Notes: generated by a model not told the origin, from the sequence alone. 64,000 bases of DNA from Paenibacillus tianmuensis (GCF_900100345.1 NZ_FMTT01000025.1:18085-82084); one strand, 5' to 3'. Shown: positions 26,160 to 35,776, counted from the stretch's first letter. A program made the numbers and translations.

Positions 26160-27659
26160 CTACATGGCAGGCTGCAGTTCTTTGCTTAGACCAAGCGTCT
26201 GCGCGGTCGAAGTATGAATTTCTTGGATCAGCTCCGGGTTTTTCAATAGTGACTCGCCATAAGAAGGAATCATTTCTTTTAATTTCGGCTCCCACGCTTT
26301 TAAATGCTGCGGGAAGCATCTTTTCACTAACTCAAGCATAACGGAAACGGCGGTCGAAGCTCCCGGAGAAGCGCCGAGCAATGCTGCGATCGAGCCATCG
26401 TCGGCACTAATCACTTCCGTACCGAATTGAAGCGTTCCTTTGCCAGCAGCCGTATCTTTGATCACTTGCACACGTTGGCCCGCTACCATGATATCCCAAT
26501 CCTCGTTTTTGGCGTTCGGGATAAACTCGCGCAGCTCTTCCATACGCTGTTCTTTCGATAACATCACTTGCTGGATCAGGTATTTCGTCAATGGAACGTT
26601 TTTTGCGCCTGCTGCCAACATCGTTAAGACATTATTCGGTTTTACGGAACCTAACAAATCAAACATGGAACCGGTTTTTAAAAACCTGGGCGAGAAGCCG
26701 GCAAACGGTCCAAAGAGCAACGATTTTTTGTTGTCGATAAATCTTGTGTCAAGATGCGGAACAGACATGGGAGGAGCGCCAACTTTAGCTTTCCCGTATA
26801 CTTTGGCATGATGCAGTTCGACAACATCCGGATTGTTGCACACCATAAATAGTCCGCTTACCGGGAATCCTCCAATATTTTTCCCTTCGGGAATACCGGA
26901 TTTTTGCAGTAAAGGCAAGCTTCCTCCACCCCCGCCGATAAAGACGAATTTTGCCGTATGGTGTTCGACGGTACCGTTATCGACATTTCGCACTTTCAAT
27001 TCCCACGAGCCGTCACTAGTACGTTTCATATCATCCACACTATGTTTGAATTTGATATCGACGTTCTTATTCTTTAAGTGGTCAAACAATATACGCGTTA
27101 AAGCGCCAAAGTTGACATCCGTTCCGGATTCGATTCTTGTGGCCGCCATAGGTCCATTTAAGGTCCGGCCTTTCATAATCAACGGAATCCATTCCATCAG
27201 TTTTCCCGGGTCATCGGAAAATTCCATCCCTTCAAACAGAGGATTGTCAGACAGCGCTTCAAAACGTTTTTTTAGAAACGTTACATTTTGTTCCCCTTCT
27301 ACCAAACTCAAATGAGGCAATGGCATGATAAAGTCCTGCGGATTACGTATCAGATTGCTGTTGACAAGATAAGACCAAAACTGTCTTGAAACCTGATACT
27401 CTTCATTAATCTTAATAGCTTTGCTAATATCTATGGACCCGTCCGGTTTTTCGACGGTGTAGTTTAGCTCGCACAGTGCAGCATGCCCCGTTCCCGCATT
27501 ATTCCATTCGTTAGAGCTTTCCTCTCCAGCGGTTGCGAGCTTCTCAAAAACTGTAATGTTCCAGTCCGGTACTAATTCCTTCAGCAGCGTTCCCAAAGTT
27601 GCACTCATGATTCCAGCACCAATTAAGATAACGTCTGTTTTGGTTTGTCTGTTACTCAT
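26160..27659 (-). CDS. mqo: Malate:quinone oxidoreductase
   Basis: A 499-aa peripheral membrane FAD enzyme oxidising malate to oxaloacetate and passing electrons to quinone. FAD-binding start [20 protein letters not shown], the conserved [16 protein letters not shown] (about residue 55) and the C-terminal [16 protein letters not shown] are all present. Length is typical. AAGGACGG precedes the ATG. It is a single-gene unit. Confidence 0.97.
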   Translation of the reverse strand: MSNRQTKTDVILIGAGIMSATLGTLLKELVPDWNITVFEKLATAGEESSNEWNNAGTGHAALCELNYTVEKPDGSIDISKAIKINEEYQVSRQFWSYLVNSNLIRNPQDFIMPLPHLSLVEGEQNVTFLKKRFEALSDNPLFEGMEFSDDPGKLMEWIPLIMKGRTLNGPMAATRIESGTDVNFGALTRILFDHLKNKNVDIKFKHSVDDMKRTSDGSWELKVRNVDNGTVEHHTAKFVFIGGGGGSLPLLQKSGIPEGKNIGGFPVSGLFMVCNNPDVVELHHAKVYGKAKVGAPPMSVPHLDTRFIDNKKSLLFGPFAGFSPRFLKTGSMFDLLGSVKPNNVLTMLAAGAKNVPLTKYLIQQVMLSKEQRMEELREFIPNAKNEDWDIMVAGQRVQVIKDTAAGKGTLQFGTEVISADDGSIAALLGASPGASTAVSVMLELVKRCFPQHLKAWEPKLKEMIPSYGESLLKNPELIQEIHTSTAQTLGLSKELQPAM

Positions 27660-27992
27660 TTTTACCGTCCTTACGCGCTATTATTTGAAGAAAAGATGTG
27701 GGCACTCTTGCTTTAGGCTCCACAGCAAGCTAGGGCGCGACCTAGTCACACCCTTTTCTGGATCAATTATAACCTGTCACTCTTAAATCTAGATTCATAT
27801 ATCTACTATTATATGATAGTTGTCTGCTATTTAAAAGCCGGAAAATTTCAGTGATTGCAGTTAAGAAGTGAGAAATCGTCCATAAAACCCTAATACACAA
27901 AAAACCAAGGCCTTAACCCGGCTGCTTGCCAGGGTCTTGGCTTTGGTTTGCTGTTTCGGGTACCGATCTCCGTGCTGATTTTGGATGCATCG
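27660..27992. other. Intergenic region between mqo and the TMEM175 operon
   Basis: No coding potential. It holds the mqo promoter side (AT-rich, about 27780-27835) and, at 27899-27946, a hairpin CCAAGACCC...GGCCTTGG followed on the minus strand by TTTTTT, the likely terminator of the TMEM175 operon. Confidence 0.5.
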
Positions 27993-28565
27993 CTACGCCT
28001 GATTTCGTTTATCCGCATAACTGTTCTTGAGCGGTTCATACCACCAATCGAGAAACTGCCCCCATCCCTGTTCCGCAACCCCGTCGTCCAGCATCTCGAA
28101 CCCTGTCTGGAACTCCTCCTCGGCAGGCAATCGGGTGAGACCGTAATCGTTGTTGTATTCGTAAGCGCGAGTTTCAATGATCAGACCCCGTATCGCTTGA
28201 AAATGCGGATTTGCCATCACCGCTTGGGCGCTGTAACCGTCCTGCGGCATGCCGCTCTCCGTATGTCCGGCTTGCCAAGCCTCGCGGTTGGGATGACGCA
28301 GCTGGAACTCCTGTTCTCTCAGCCCGTCAAAGTACGCCTTATGCCGCTCGTACTCAGGGTGCTCCGTTACCGGAAACGCATAGGTATACCTATGCTTCAC
28401 CAAAGACGCAAGAACGTGAAAATGTTGAAACGAAGCGTCCCATCTTCCCACAAAACGAGCTAGGGAATCGTAAATGGAGCGCATATCCAAAGCCGCGCTG
28501 AGAGGACTTTCATCCAATACAAGAACAACGCCATCGACAGCGCCTTCAATTTCGTGCATACCCAT
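27993..28565 (-). CDS. Uncharacterised protein next to TMEM175
   Basis: A 190-aa soluble protein, rich in Trp, Tyr and acidic residues, with no membrane helix or signal. It begins MGMHEIEGAVDGVVLVLDE. It lies 20 bases downstream of the TMEM175 gene on the same strand, so it is probably co-transcribed. A ribosome site AAAGGG lies about 12 bases before the ATG. Family not recognised. Confidence 0.7.
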   Translation of the reverse strand: MGMHEIEGAVDGVVLVLDESPLSAALDMRSIYDSLARFVGRWDASFQHFHVLASLVKHRYTYAFPVTEHPEYERHKAYFDGLREQEFQLRHPNREAWQAGHTESGMPQDGYSAQAVMANPHFQAIRGLIIETRAYEYNNDYGLTRLPAEEEFQTGFEMLDDGVAEQGWGQFLDWWYEPLKNSYADKRNQA

Positions 28566-28585
28566 CCATGCTTCAACCCTTTCTT

Positions 28586-29164
28586 TTACTGGCCTTTCAG
28601 AGCATGCTCGATTCGCTTATCCGGCACGAACCAGATGACGGCAACGAGTACGAAAAAGAAGCACGATATCCAAGGACTCACATAGGCGGTGAACACCGCG
28701 ATCAAGTAGAGAAAAGGAGATAATTTCACCTTCCAGTCTTTGCCCATCGATACGACGAAGGAGGAATCGCCGGAATGTTGTTTAATAATTGCGAGCTGAA
28801 GCAGCCGGTACGAGAACGCGGATAGCAGTAAAATAATGCCGTACAGCGCCGTTGGAGTGGGTGCAAAATGGCTTTCCCCCATCCAAGCCGTCGTGAACGG
28901 TATAAGGGATAGCCAGAAGAGAAGCAGCAGGTTAAGCCACATCAACCGCCCGTGCACCGTTCGAACCATGTGCAGCAGGTGATGATGATTGTTCCAGTAG
29001 ATGCCGATATATACGAAACTGAAGATGTAGCTAACAATTTTCGGGCCAAGTTTGATTAGCGCATACCAGTCATGGCCTTCCGGCACTTTGAATTCCAGCA
29101 CCATGATCGTAATGATAATCGCCAACACGCCATCGCTGAACGCTTCCATCCGATTTGCTTTCAT
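28586..29164 (-). CDS. TMEM175-family potassium channel-like protein (DUF1211)
   Basis: A 192-aa membrane protein with six hydrophobic segments. The first helix holds the diagnostic FSDGVLAIIITIMVLEFKVP signature of bacterial TMEM175, which lines the potassium filter in characterised members. One six-helix repeat is present, as in other prokaryotic members that assemble as tetramers. AAAGGTGAG precedes the ATG. It is first of a two-gene unit divergent from the TetR regulator. Confidence 0.9.
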   Translation of the reverse strand: MKANRMEAFSDGVLAIIITIMVLEFKVPEGHDWYALIKLGPKIVSYIFSFVYIGIYWNNHHHLLHMVRTVHGRLMWLNLLLLFWLSLIPFTTAWMGESHFAPTPTALYGIILLLSAFSYRLLQLAIIKQHSGDSSFVVSMGKDWKVKLSPFLYLIAVFTAYVSPWISCFFFVLVAVIWFVPDKRIEHALKGQ

Positions 29165-29292
29165 CGTGTCTCACCTTTTCTCGCTTCTCGCGCTCGTTTA
29201 GCCTTTGCCTTTTCGACACCAGTAACTTTGCATAAACCCCTTCATCTTGTCAAGCTAAACTTTCACACTTTCGATCCGCTCTAAGCTTATAT

Positions 29293-29321
29293 TTGACAGG
29301 TTAGTACAAAATTATTATTAT
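29293..29321 (+). promoter_or_regulatory. tetR promoter with a half-site in its spacer
   Basis: TTGACA (29293-29298), 17-base spacer, TATTAT (29316-29321). The spacer contains TTAGTACAAAAT, inverse of ATTTTGTACT found twice before the MFS gene, so autorepression is likely. Confidence 0.7.
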
Positions 29322-29358
29322 GTTTTTATTAGATTGCGCAGGAAGGGAGTGGAACGAG

Positions 29359-29949
29359 GTGAGTAAAAGCGGAAGACCACGAGAGTTTAAAGATACCGCA
29401 GTGATCGATGCGGCGATGGAATTGTTCTGGGAAAATGGTTACGAGGCTTGCTCGACGGAGGATCTGTGCAAACAAACCGGCCTTGGAAGAGGAAGCTTAT
29501 ACAATGCATACGGCAGTAAGCACGAGCTTTATGAACAAGCCCTCTTACGTTACCATGAAACCGGCATTAAAGCCCAGATTGAGATTCTTAACCGGCAAGG
29601 ACCGATAAAAGACCGACTTCGTGCTTTGTTGGATTGGGATATACAAGAGGACTTTTCAAACAAGAATCGAAGAGGTTGCCTGTTGATCAATGCTGCAATG
29701 GAGCGCGCACAAAGAGATCCGGCGGTCGAACGCATATTCAAACAACACGTGGATTTGCTGGAGCAGGCTCTGCAACAGGCGATCGAGACGGGGCAGATGT
29801 CAGGAGAGATCTCGCGGACACATCCGGCTTCCGATTTAGCCTACCTCTTTCTAAGTAATTATTATGGACTCCGAGTACTCAATGCCGCTGCTCAGAATCG
29901 TGAAAGGGCCGTTCAAATGGCCAAAGCAACGTTGGAGGTCTTGTTCTAG
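29359..29949 (+). CDS. TetR/AcrR family transcriptional regulator
   Basis: A 196-aa repressor starting at GTG 29359, with AAGGGAG nine bases upstream; the frame is open to 29320 without a site. Helix-turn-helix at about residues 30-50 (STEDLCKQTGLGRGSLYNAY). The C-terminal ligand domain has the TetR_C pattern with RRGCLLINAAMERAQRD. It lies before the MFS exporter on the same strand, which it probably represses through ATTTTGTACT-type sites. Confidence 0.92.
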   Translation: MSKSGRPREFKDTAVIDAAMELFWENGYEACSTEDLCKQTGLGRGSLYNAYGSKHELYEQALLRYHETGIKAQIEILNRQGPIKDRLRALLDWDIQEDFSNKNRRGCLLINAAMERAQRDPAVERIFKQHVDLLEQALQQAIETGQMSGEISRTHPASDLAYLFLSNYYGLRVLNAAAQNRERAVQMAKATLEVLF

Positions 29950-29971
29950 CGTTGCGCCTTTTTTACGGCTT

Positions 29972-30050
29972 ATTTTGTACTGATTAATAAAAAAGTAAGG
30001 GCGTCTGAACGGAGCCCAATACAATCTCGTCACGCCTAATTTTGTACTAT
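29972..30050 (+). promoter_or_regulatory. Repeated ATTTTGTACT sites before the MFS gene
   Basis: ATTTTGTACTGA at 29972 and ATTTTGTACTAT at 30039, matching in inverse the site in the tetR promoter. These are candidate TetR operators controlling the exporter. Confidence 0.5.
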
Positions 30051-30086
30051 TCATTACAATTTATTCGGAACCTGGGGGGCATTACT

Positions 30087-31253
30087 ATGCCGTTTGCTAT
30101 TTATGTACTGGGAATGATGATCTTTTCCATGACCACTGCCGAATTCACGGTGGCCGGAATCATGACTTCGTTATCGAAGGAATTCGACGTATCCATTGCT
30201 TCCATCGGCTACCTTATATCCGCTTATGCTGCGGGGATGATTGTGGGGGGTCCTTTGTTAGTGATTGGTTTGTCCAACGTGTCGAAAAAAAGGGCTTTCT
30301 TATTGATTTCGGCCGTATTCCTCTTCGGTCAGGCTCTTGGCGCGTTAGCCATCGGATATGAGATGATGATGGTTGCCCGGATCATTACGGGCGTTTCCTC
30401 CGCCGCTTGCATTGGCGTTTCGCTTGGCATTTGCTTTGACTTCGTCAGTCCTCAGGATCGTGGTCGTGCCGCTTCCATCGTTCTTGGCGGTTTAATGGTT
30501 GCTACCGCGCTCGGATTGCCCGTGGCGATACTCTTCAACCAATACTTCGGCTGGCGCTCCAGCTTTTGGGTGGTTGTCGTACTCGTTTTGCTGTCTGGAT
30601 TATTGGGCATGAAAGTGATCCCCGCCGCATCCAAGTCGGAGTCCGTTAGTTTGCGTAGTGAACTGGCGAGTTTCAAAAACCGAAATCTATGGGCCGCCTA
30701 TGCGACCAGCCTTCTCATTATCGGCGCGACGTTTGCCGCATTCAGTTATTTCATGCCTATCCTGACCGACCTCTCCGGCTTCGACCCAGGGACGGTTCCG
30801 CTTCTATTAGGGATCTACGGCATGGCGACCGTCGCAGGAAACCTTGTTACCGGCCGACTTGCCGATCGATATATGATGCCAACCCTAACCATAGGATTGA
30901 TGCTCTTGACTGCGTCGCTGATGATGTTCGGAATCTATGCCCACAGTCCGTACGTCTCTGTCATTGCCGTCATTATGATTGGACTAACGGGAGTGACCCT
31001 GAATCCCGCGATGTCGACCCGCATCACCCGCGTTGCAGGGACCGGCATGCTGGTTACAACCGTTCATGCATCCGTTATTAGCCTTGGCATAGTCATAGGC
31101 TCTTCCATCGGAGGACTAACCATCGACGCAGGATACGGGCTCCGTTCTCCGTTATGGGTAGGTTTTATTTTGGCGATTCTGGGCTTGATTTCATTGCTGC
31201 CTTACTTCAAGAGAGCTGAAGCGCTAAACATCACGGTGAAGGGCAAGTCTTAA
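30087..31253 (+). CDS. MFS transporter, AraJ/PbuE-like sugar or drug exporter branch
   Basis: A 388-aa transporter with 12 membrane helices. ATG 30087 follows GGGGGG by six bases; the longer frame to 30042 has no site. Typical features are AEFTVAGIMTSLSKEFDVS after helix 1, a polar loop SPQDRGRAAS between helices 4 and 5, and GYGLRSPLWVG near the end. This branch exports purine nucleosides, arabinose-like sugars or drugs. Control by the adjacent TetR protein suggests induction by a small molecule. Confidence 0.9.
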   Translation: MPFAIYVLGMMIFSMTTAEFTVAGIMTSLSKEFDVSIASIGYLISAYAAGMIVGGPLLVIGLSNVSKKRAFLLISAVFLFGQALGALAIGYEMMMVARIITGVSSAACIGVSLGICFDFVSPQDRGRAASIVLGGLMVATALGLPVAILFNQYFGWRSSFWVVVVLVLLSGLLGMKVIPAASKSESVSLRSELASFKNRNLWAAYATSLLIIGATFAAFSYFMPILTDLSGFDPGTVPLLLGIYGMATVAGNLVTGRLADRYMMPTLTIGLMLLTASLMMFGIYAHSPYVSVIAVIMIGLTGVTLNPAMSTRITRVAGTGMLVTTVHASVISLGIVIGSSIGGLTIDAGYGLRSPLWVGFILAILGLISLLPYFKRAEALNITVKGKS

Positions 31254-31275
31254 TTTCTAAACTTCGCCTTACTGA

Positions 31276-31299
31276 GCTTAACGGGTCTATCGGCAAAAA
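31276..31299 (+). repeat. Dispersed repeat, copy 1
   Basis: GCTTAACGGGTCTATCGGC followed by AAAAAG. Core of a repeat found six times in the window, always in this orientation. Confidence 0.8.
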
Positions 31300-31302
31300 G
31301 TA

Positions 31303-31336
31303 AGCAGGAGCTTGTCGCGGCGCGACAGCTCCTGCT
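31303..31336. terminator. Hairpin between convergent genes
   Basis: AGCAGGAGCTTGTCGC, GGC, GCGACAGCTCCTGCT: 15 paired bases with one bulge, lying between the MFS stop and the stop of the next minus-strand gene. Likely bidirectional terminator, though T-runs are weak. Confidence 0.65.
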
Positions 31337-31339
31337 GCT

Positions 31340-32173
31340 CTATATTGTAAATGTGCTAAGTAAAGACGGCCATACAGAAATTCTCTCGCGGCAGGACGGA
31401 CATAATGTTTCCCCCGCTAAATAATGCAGATGCCCGGCCAATGTTTGCTCTTCGATCGCTTCTGCCCGCTCCGCTAATGTTCGTATTTCTTCATCTGCAA
31501 ATGACGTTGCCGGAACGATACCATGTGATTCCTGGCCAGTATGAGAGACGGGATCGTGTTCATAAGCTTGAAGGATTTCTGCATTCTCTTCATTAGGCCA
31601 TATGAATATATCTTCCTCGCAGGCCGGACACACGGCTACATACTCGTCACCGTGAATAAACGTCATCAGCATGTTGGCAAGGATAGACGACCCCCGATAC
31701 GCAGCGTCCGCAACAAGAATATAACGTTTCTCCGTCTCATCGATGGAATGATGGGCTGCATAGGCGAATACTTCCTTTGTAAGCGCCTTGAGCTTGCCAA
31801 TGGCCTCTATATATTCGCGATACAATTCAGTACAAACGGAGCTGCCTACATCTTGGGCCAGTTCCGCCCAAGCCTCTGGAAATGGCGCCTCATCGCGTCC
31901 ATCACGGCTTGCCTCGATTATACCGCAATTGATAAACAGCTCTTTGCGCACTTCCGCATCAGATGTGGAGCATGCGATTTGTGCCAAAAATGGCATCGCC
32001 GCGTATGTAGCCGTATATATTGTATTTTGATGGAACAAATGCTCCTGAAAGAGTTCGTCAAAAATCTCCTGGCTATATTGCTCCATTAGCTGCTGCAATA
32101 ACACAGGCACGTTCTCTGCAGTACCGTACGGTCCTGTCAGCTTTCCCCATACATCGCTATTCCATTTAAGCAA
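31340..32173 (-). CDS. Uncharacterised helical-repeat protein with C-terminal Cys pairs
   Basis: A 277-aa protein. TTG 32173 is preferred because GGAGGGA ends about five bases before it; the frame is open to ATG 32227. The N-terminal part (WNSDVWGKLTGPYGTAENVP, then ATYAAMPFLAQIA) has HEAT-like helices. Two Cys pairs (CPACEED and CPSCRER) near residues 200 and 265 suggest a zinc-bound C-terminal segment. It lies downstream of an SMI1/KNR4 gene in the same direction. Such pairs are common among immunity-like genes; no toxin is next to it. Confidence 0.75.
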   Translation of the reverse strand: MLKWNSDVWGKLTGPYGTAENVPVLLQQLMEQYSQEIFDELFQEHLFHQNTIYTATYAAMPFLAQIACSTSDAEVRKELFINCGIIEASRDGRDEAPFPEAWAELAQDVGSSVCTELYREYIEAIGKLKALTKEVFAYAAHHSIDETEKRYILVADAAYRGSSILANMLMTFIHGDEYVAVCPACEEDIFIWPNEENAEILQAYEHDPVSHTGQESHGIVPATSFADEEIRTLAERAEAIEEQTLAGHLHYLAGETLCPSCRERISVWPSLLSTFTI

Positions 32174-32259
32174 GCTTCTCCCTCCATTATTACGCTCACG
32201 ATAATCTAAGTTCGATTTTATAGTCATTCATCCGCATTGTCTGGATATGAGTAGTGAAA

Positions 32260-33585
32260 TTATTCTTTGTCAAAATAATCATTTGGCAAATTTAATTCTT
32301 TCAAACAATCTATAAATTTTTCCCTGAAATTATTATTGTTTTTATATTCCGGCCATGCAGCCTTATAATAAGGCAACAACTTCTCATGAGGGATAACGTC
32401 CCAAAATAGAATAGAGTTTTTCATAACCTCCTTGTCGCCACCCTTTAACATCTGCTCAATGATCTCCCAACTGTCCGATTTGTCGTTGCAACTGCTCGTG
32501 GCATAGATTGCAGCGGTTTGGATATTCGAGTCGGCGTGGCATAAAAAAGGCGCAAAGTTTTGGAGTGAAATCACGCCGGAAGGTTCCAAAACATACCCCA
32601 CATGACGTAACGTTTCCGGGTCGTGTACCCTGTCGAGACTTTGCACTATCACTTTTATAAATTCCGATAAATCAACAGATTTACCATACCAGTTCAGAAT
32701 CTGTAAAGCGTGTAATAAATCCTCATTTCTATCCGAATGCAACAGCTCCAGAAGATAGCCTCTTCCCGTGTCAACAGAGGTTTTGCAGATTAGCTGAATG
32801 GCTGTGATGCGATCTTTTTGTCCTTGATCAGCAACGTTTTTTAAAAAATCAACGGTTGGCTGCGGGATTTTCTTAAACTTGAACATTCCATCAAGCGCTT
32901 TTGATTTGATTTCTTCGTTTGGGGCGTTTTGATAAACCTGTATCAACGCATTTTCATCGCCCGGCATTTTGCTGCCAAACCACGCGATATCATAATCCAG
33001 AATAATTTCGTCCAACCAGCGCTCATACCAGTCCAGAAAGTTGTCTTCATAGACAAAGAAAAAGGGATGATCAGGATGAAAATCTGAAGTGTAAACGATT
33101 TTCCCTCTGTGTTCTCCTTCAAGTACGAGATACATATCGTATTCGCAGCCTTGTGTGCCAATGCACAGCATGCCGCCCATCACCATATTACGGGCGGCGT
33201 CGTATTCCGGGTCGGAGATGTCCTCATCATTGATCAAGGGTTCGGCTAGATGGTTCCATTCCTCTTCTGTCATTCTGGGGTGCAGAACGCATTTTGCAGC
33301 GAGTGCATTTCTATCGGTATAGGAAGTGGCCTTTTCAATCGAATAAATCCCGTAATACGGCCCGGCGCCTCCATTTCCGACTTTCGTTAAAAACTGCGTA
33401 TAAGGCTCCGGGAGTGTGACCTGATTTTTTGCTTGCCAGTCCGCAAGCTCTTTTGCTGTAAGCTTTTCATCAACCCTGTATTTGTGTGAGGATGCTCCAA
33501 ACACCAAAAAATCCGTATCTTTGCGCATGGCCTTTTCGAGTTTGTCTTTTATTCGATCAAGTTGCGTTTCTTTCTTCCAAAACAA
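32260..33585 (-). CDS. SMI1/KNR4 domain protein with helical repeats
   Basis: A 441-aa protein starting at TTG 33585 with AAGGGGG upstream. Residues about 45-190 form an SMI1/KNR4 (SUKH) domain: WQAKNQVTLPEPYTQFLTKV, GNGGAGPYYGIYSIE, GTQGCEYDMYLVLEGE, HRGKIVY. Residues about 210-430 look like HEAT-type repeats. The domain mix fits cytoplasmic immunity proteins, though no partner toxin is visible. It is probably co-transcribed with the gene ending at 31340. Confidence 0.85.
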   Translation of the reverse strand: MFWKKETQLDRIKDKLEKAMRKDTDFLVFGASSHKYRVDEKLTAKELADWQAKNQVTLPEPYTQFLTKVGNGGAGPYYGIYSIEKATSYTDRNALAAKCVLHPRMTEEEWNHLAEPLINDEDISDPEYDAARNMVMGGMLCIGTQGCEYDMYLVLEGEHRGKIVYTSDFHPDHPFFFVYEDNFLDWYERWLDEIILDYDIAWFGSKMPGDENALIQVYQNAPNEEIKSKALDGMFKFKKIPQPTVDFLKNVADQGQKDRITAIQLICKTSVDTGRGYLLELLHSDRNEDLLHALQILNWYGKSVDLSEFIKVIVQSLDRVHDPETLRHVGYVLEPSGVISLQNFAPFLCHADSNIQTAAIYATSSCNDKSDSWEIIEQMLKGGDKEVMKNSILFWDVIPHEKLLPYYKAAWPEYKNNNNFREKFIDCLKELNLPNDYFDKE

Positions 33586-33974
33586 CCTATTGACCCCCTT
33601 GTTGATTATAGCCGGACTTCCTTCGCTTGCTTATCCAGCAATTTCAGCCGGACATCGGTATTCTCCGTACATACTCTGTATGCGCTCGTGGCGGGGGCTT
33701 CGGCAACGAGATGTAAAAAGGCATGGGCAACTCCTTCAAGGGACTTTCAACAAACGCACCGGAAGCATGCCATAGATTTCCTGATATAATCCTGTTACTC
33801 TGCCTTTAAGCCTCAATTGATTGAACAAGCAGTTGAGGCTTTATCTAAATTAGACCGCAGACCATGTGATGGTATATTGCGTAATGCCTGCTTCGTAGCC
33901 TAAAGTTGGTCGACTCGAAGTCAAAATTATTTTATAATCATGATGTAGAGCAATTAGATCGGGGTGAACAATTT
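33586..33974. other. Intergenic region with one hairpin
   Basis: No supported gene. AAGCCTCAA (33808-33816) and TTGAGGCTT (33833-33841) form a terminator-like hairpin without a following T-run, perhaps left from a lost gene. The right end holds the ribosome site of the next gene. Confidence 0.5.
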
Positions 33975-34355
33975 ATGAAGAGTCAACTAAGAAACATTAC
34001 CATCGACCGACAGGCTTTTGTTTATTGGTATTCAGGCGGGAGCAGGTTCACATTACATATTTCTCCAAAGGAAAACAAAAATATTAAAATCACACTTATT
34101 TTCGAATCAAATCCACCAGATGAAGATCCTCGTACATTCTGGGCTTTTTACAAAATTACAGCGCGTAAAAATGATTTAGAAACAACAATAGACCTAGGCA
34201 AGCCAAAACATATAGCCGAGATTATTTCATATCTAATGAAACAAAGAAATGAATTATTTACAAAAGGACAGCCCCATATTTTAAATAATGCATGGGATTT
34301 ACTAATGGAAATGGGATATTCAAATTTTAGTCCGGTTTGGGTTGGCGAATGGTAG
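33975..34355 (+). CDS. Small hypothetical protein
   Basis: A 126-aa protein beginning MKSQLRNITIDRQAFVYWYS; GGGGTG precedes the ATG by about nine bases. Predicted mostly beta in the first half with helices at 75-110; no signal or membrane segment. AT-rich compared with neighbours, suggesting recent arrival. The last codons (GGC GAA TGG TAG) and the bases after them recur at 63329, so a second copy of its 3' end exists in the window. Family not recognised. Confidence 0.65.
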   Translation: MKSQLRNITIDRQAFVYWYSGGSRFTLHISPKENKNIKITLIFESNPPDEDPRTFWAFYKITARKNDLETTIDLGKPKHIAEIISYLMKQRNELFTKGQPHILNNAWDLLMEMGYSNFSPVWVGEW

Positions 34356-34413
34356 TACATCGTCAGGACGATGGTTTTCAGCTTAACGGGGTAACGGTCG
34401 GCCGATTTTTTCG
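34344..34413 (+). repeat. Gene 3' end repeat plus dispersed repeat, copy 2
   Basis: 24 bases starting GGCGAATGGTAG are identical to those at 63329, followed by a short palindrome CATCGTC-AG-GACGATG and then a diverged copy of the GCTTAACGGG repeat (34381). Confidence 0.7.
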
Positions 34414-34526
34414 AAATCGCGTTGCAATTCTTGTATTGCCCAATTTCATATAACGTTTTTGTATCAACGAAACAATCACCTTAAAGGAGCGTCAGCGACG
34501 CAACGTAGATACGGTGCTATCTGAAG

Positions 34527-35099
34527 CTACTCGGCATCCTTGAATCTACTAAACTCTTCTTGTACATTTTGCATTTGAGAGATATGACGTTTGGCGTGCT
34601 GACACAAAAAATAGATATACTGATAAACATCTATCTTTCCTAGGTCATTTACTGTCATTGTAGTTTTGTATAAAGTTCCTTCACCGTTTGGTATTTCGTT
34701 AAGTATACCCTTGCATTCATTTATCTGCTCTTTCAATAATGCCTTAACTTCACTTAATGGCTTCTCCCCTTTCGGTTCCATATGTTCTGGCCTTATCCAT
34801 TCAAAAGATTTGTGAACTGCGATCTTCTCAAGTTCCCCTAAACTATATTGATAATTAGTTATTGCTTGATTAAGGTCAACCTTACTTGAAAGGTCTTTAG
34901 CCTTTTTCTTACCTTTACGAATCAATATCAACAAATAATGATTAGTTAACGTAACGTGTTCCAGAATTTGTTCAATACTCCATCCCACACTTGGTTTGTA
35001 GCTAAGCAACTCTGAACTTAGATCAAACCATGGGAGGTAATCCCTCAATGTTAGTGAGAGTTCATCATCAATGAACTTAATGGCTTGCTATATCGCCAT
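34527..35099 (-). pseudogene. DinB family protein with a stop codon at codon 4
   Basis: The body (34527-35048) is a four-helix DinB/YfiT-type protein with candidate metal His residues in ILEHVTLTNHY and CQHAKRHISQM. The frame extends upstream as QAIKFIDDELSLTLRD, the usual DinB N-terminus, back to ATG GCG ATA at 35099 with AGGAAGAG upstream. However, TAG at 35088-35090 is the fourth codon. The only later start candidate is TTG 35048 without a ribosome site. The gene is probably inactivated by one nonsense change, or a shorter protein is made poorly. Confidence 0.65.
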
Positions 35100-35198
35100 T
35101 GCTCTTCCTGCCTCTCCGCGTAGTTTCAGCTAACGTCTTATTCACGAACTCCATACCTCCGTTATAGCCTGTATCCGGAAGTAATTACCCTTTCCTCA

Positions 35199-35450
35199 TC
35201 ATACCACACTATAGAAGATAGTAGGCGATCCCAAACACTGTCCCACTGTGTTCGTCATCCTATTGTTGAACCGATAGTTTCGAAAAAAGAGAACGATAGG
35301 GGCCTGCACGCTAATGGTCTCAAGGTCATACCAAATCGTCCGCAAGGATACCGCGAACAGATCGGTCGACTCCTGCCCGGTCATCCTTTTGGAGCTCAGC
35401 AGATGCATCGCCCATGCAGCAGAGAGTATTCCCGACAGAGCACCCTCGCA
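35199..35450 (-). pseudogene. Remnant of a YafY/WYL-type regulator helix-turn-helix
   Basis: The frame reads LSGILSAAWAMHLL, SSKRMTGQESTDLFAVSLRT, IWYDLETI: recognisably the N-terminal HTH of a YafY-type WYL regulator. It degenerates after about residue 45 and ends at 35199 with no WYL domain. It lacks a proper start and overlaps the neighbouring remnant by frame. Confidence 0.55.
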
Positions 35451-35776
35451 TTACGCTTGCTTGCCCTAGGCTCGGCAATAGGAAGCACCCAGCACACGCC
35501 GTTGCGGTCGGTTACGATGGCGAGTAACCCGCTAAACGGAGCTGCGTACACTTCCCTGTTGATCGTCCCGTCGGCCGCCAATTCCCCGTAGATCCTTCTG
35601 AATGCTTCCTCTGGCTCGATTCTATAGAAGACTCTCACGAAGTCGCCTCTCCGCACGGGCATCGCCGCCAGGGTGTCGGCAAACGTAAAGGTTACCCTCT
35701 CCACATGCAGGTCGTCCAGTTCCCTCTTCCCTTTGCTTGCGCAGAATCTCAATCTCTCCACCAAAATGTAATACAC
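35396..35776 (-). pseudogene. PhnB-like VOC protein fragment
   Basis: Residues about 35-105 (MPVRRGDFVRVFYRIEPEEA, FRRIYGELAADGTINRE, GLLAIVTDRNGVCWVLPI) match the second half of PhnB/VOC-type proteins. The first half, with the first beta-alpha-beta unit, is missing and the last 20 residues look out of frame. Together with the WYL remnant it forms a decaying regulator-VOC pair. Confidence 0.5.
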
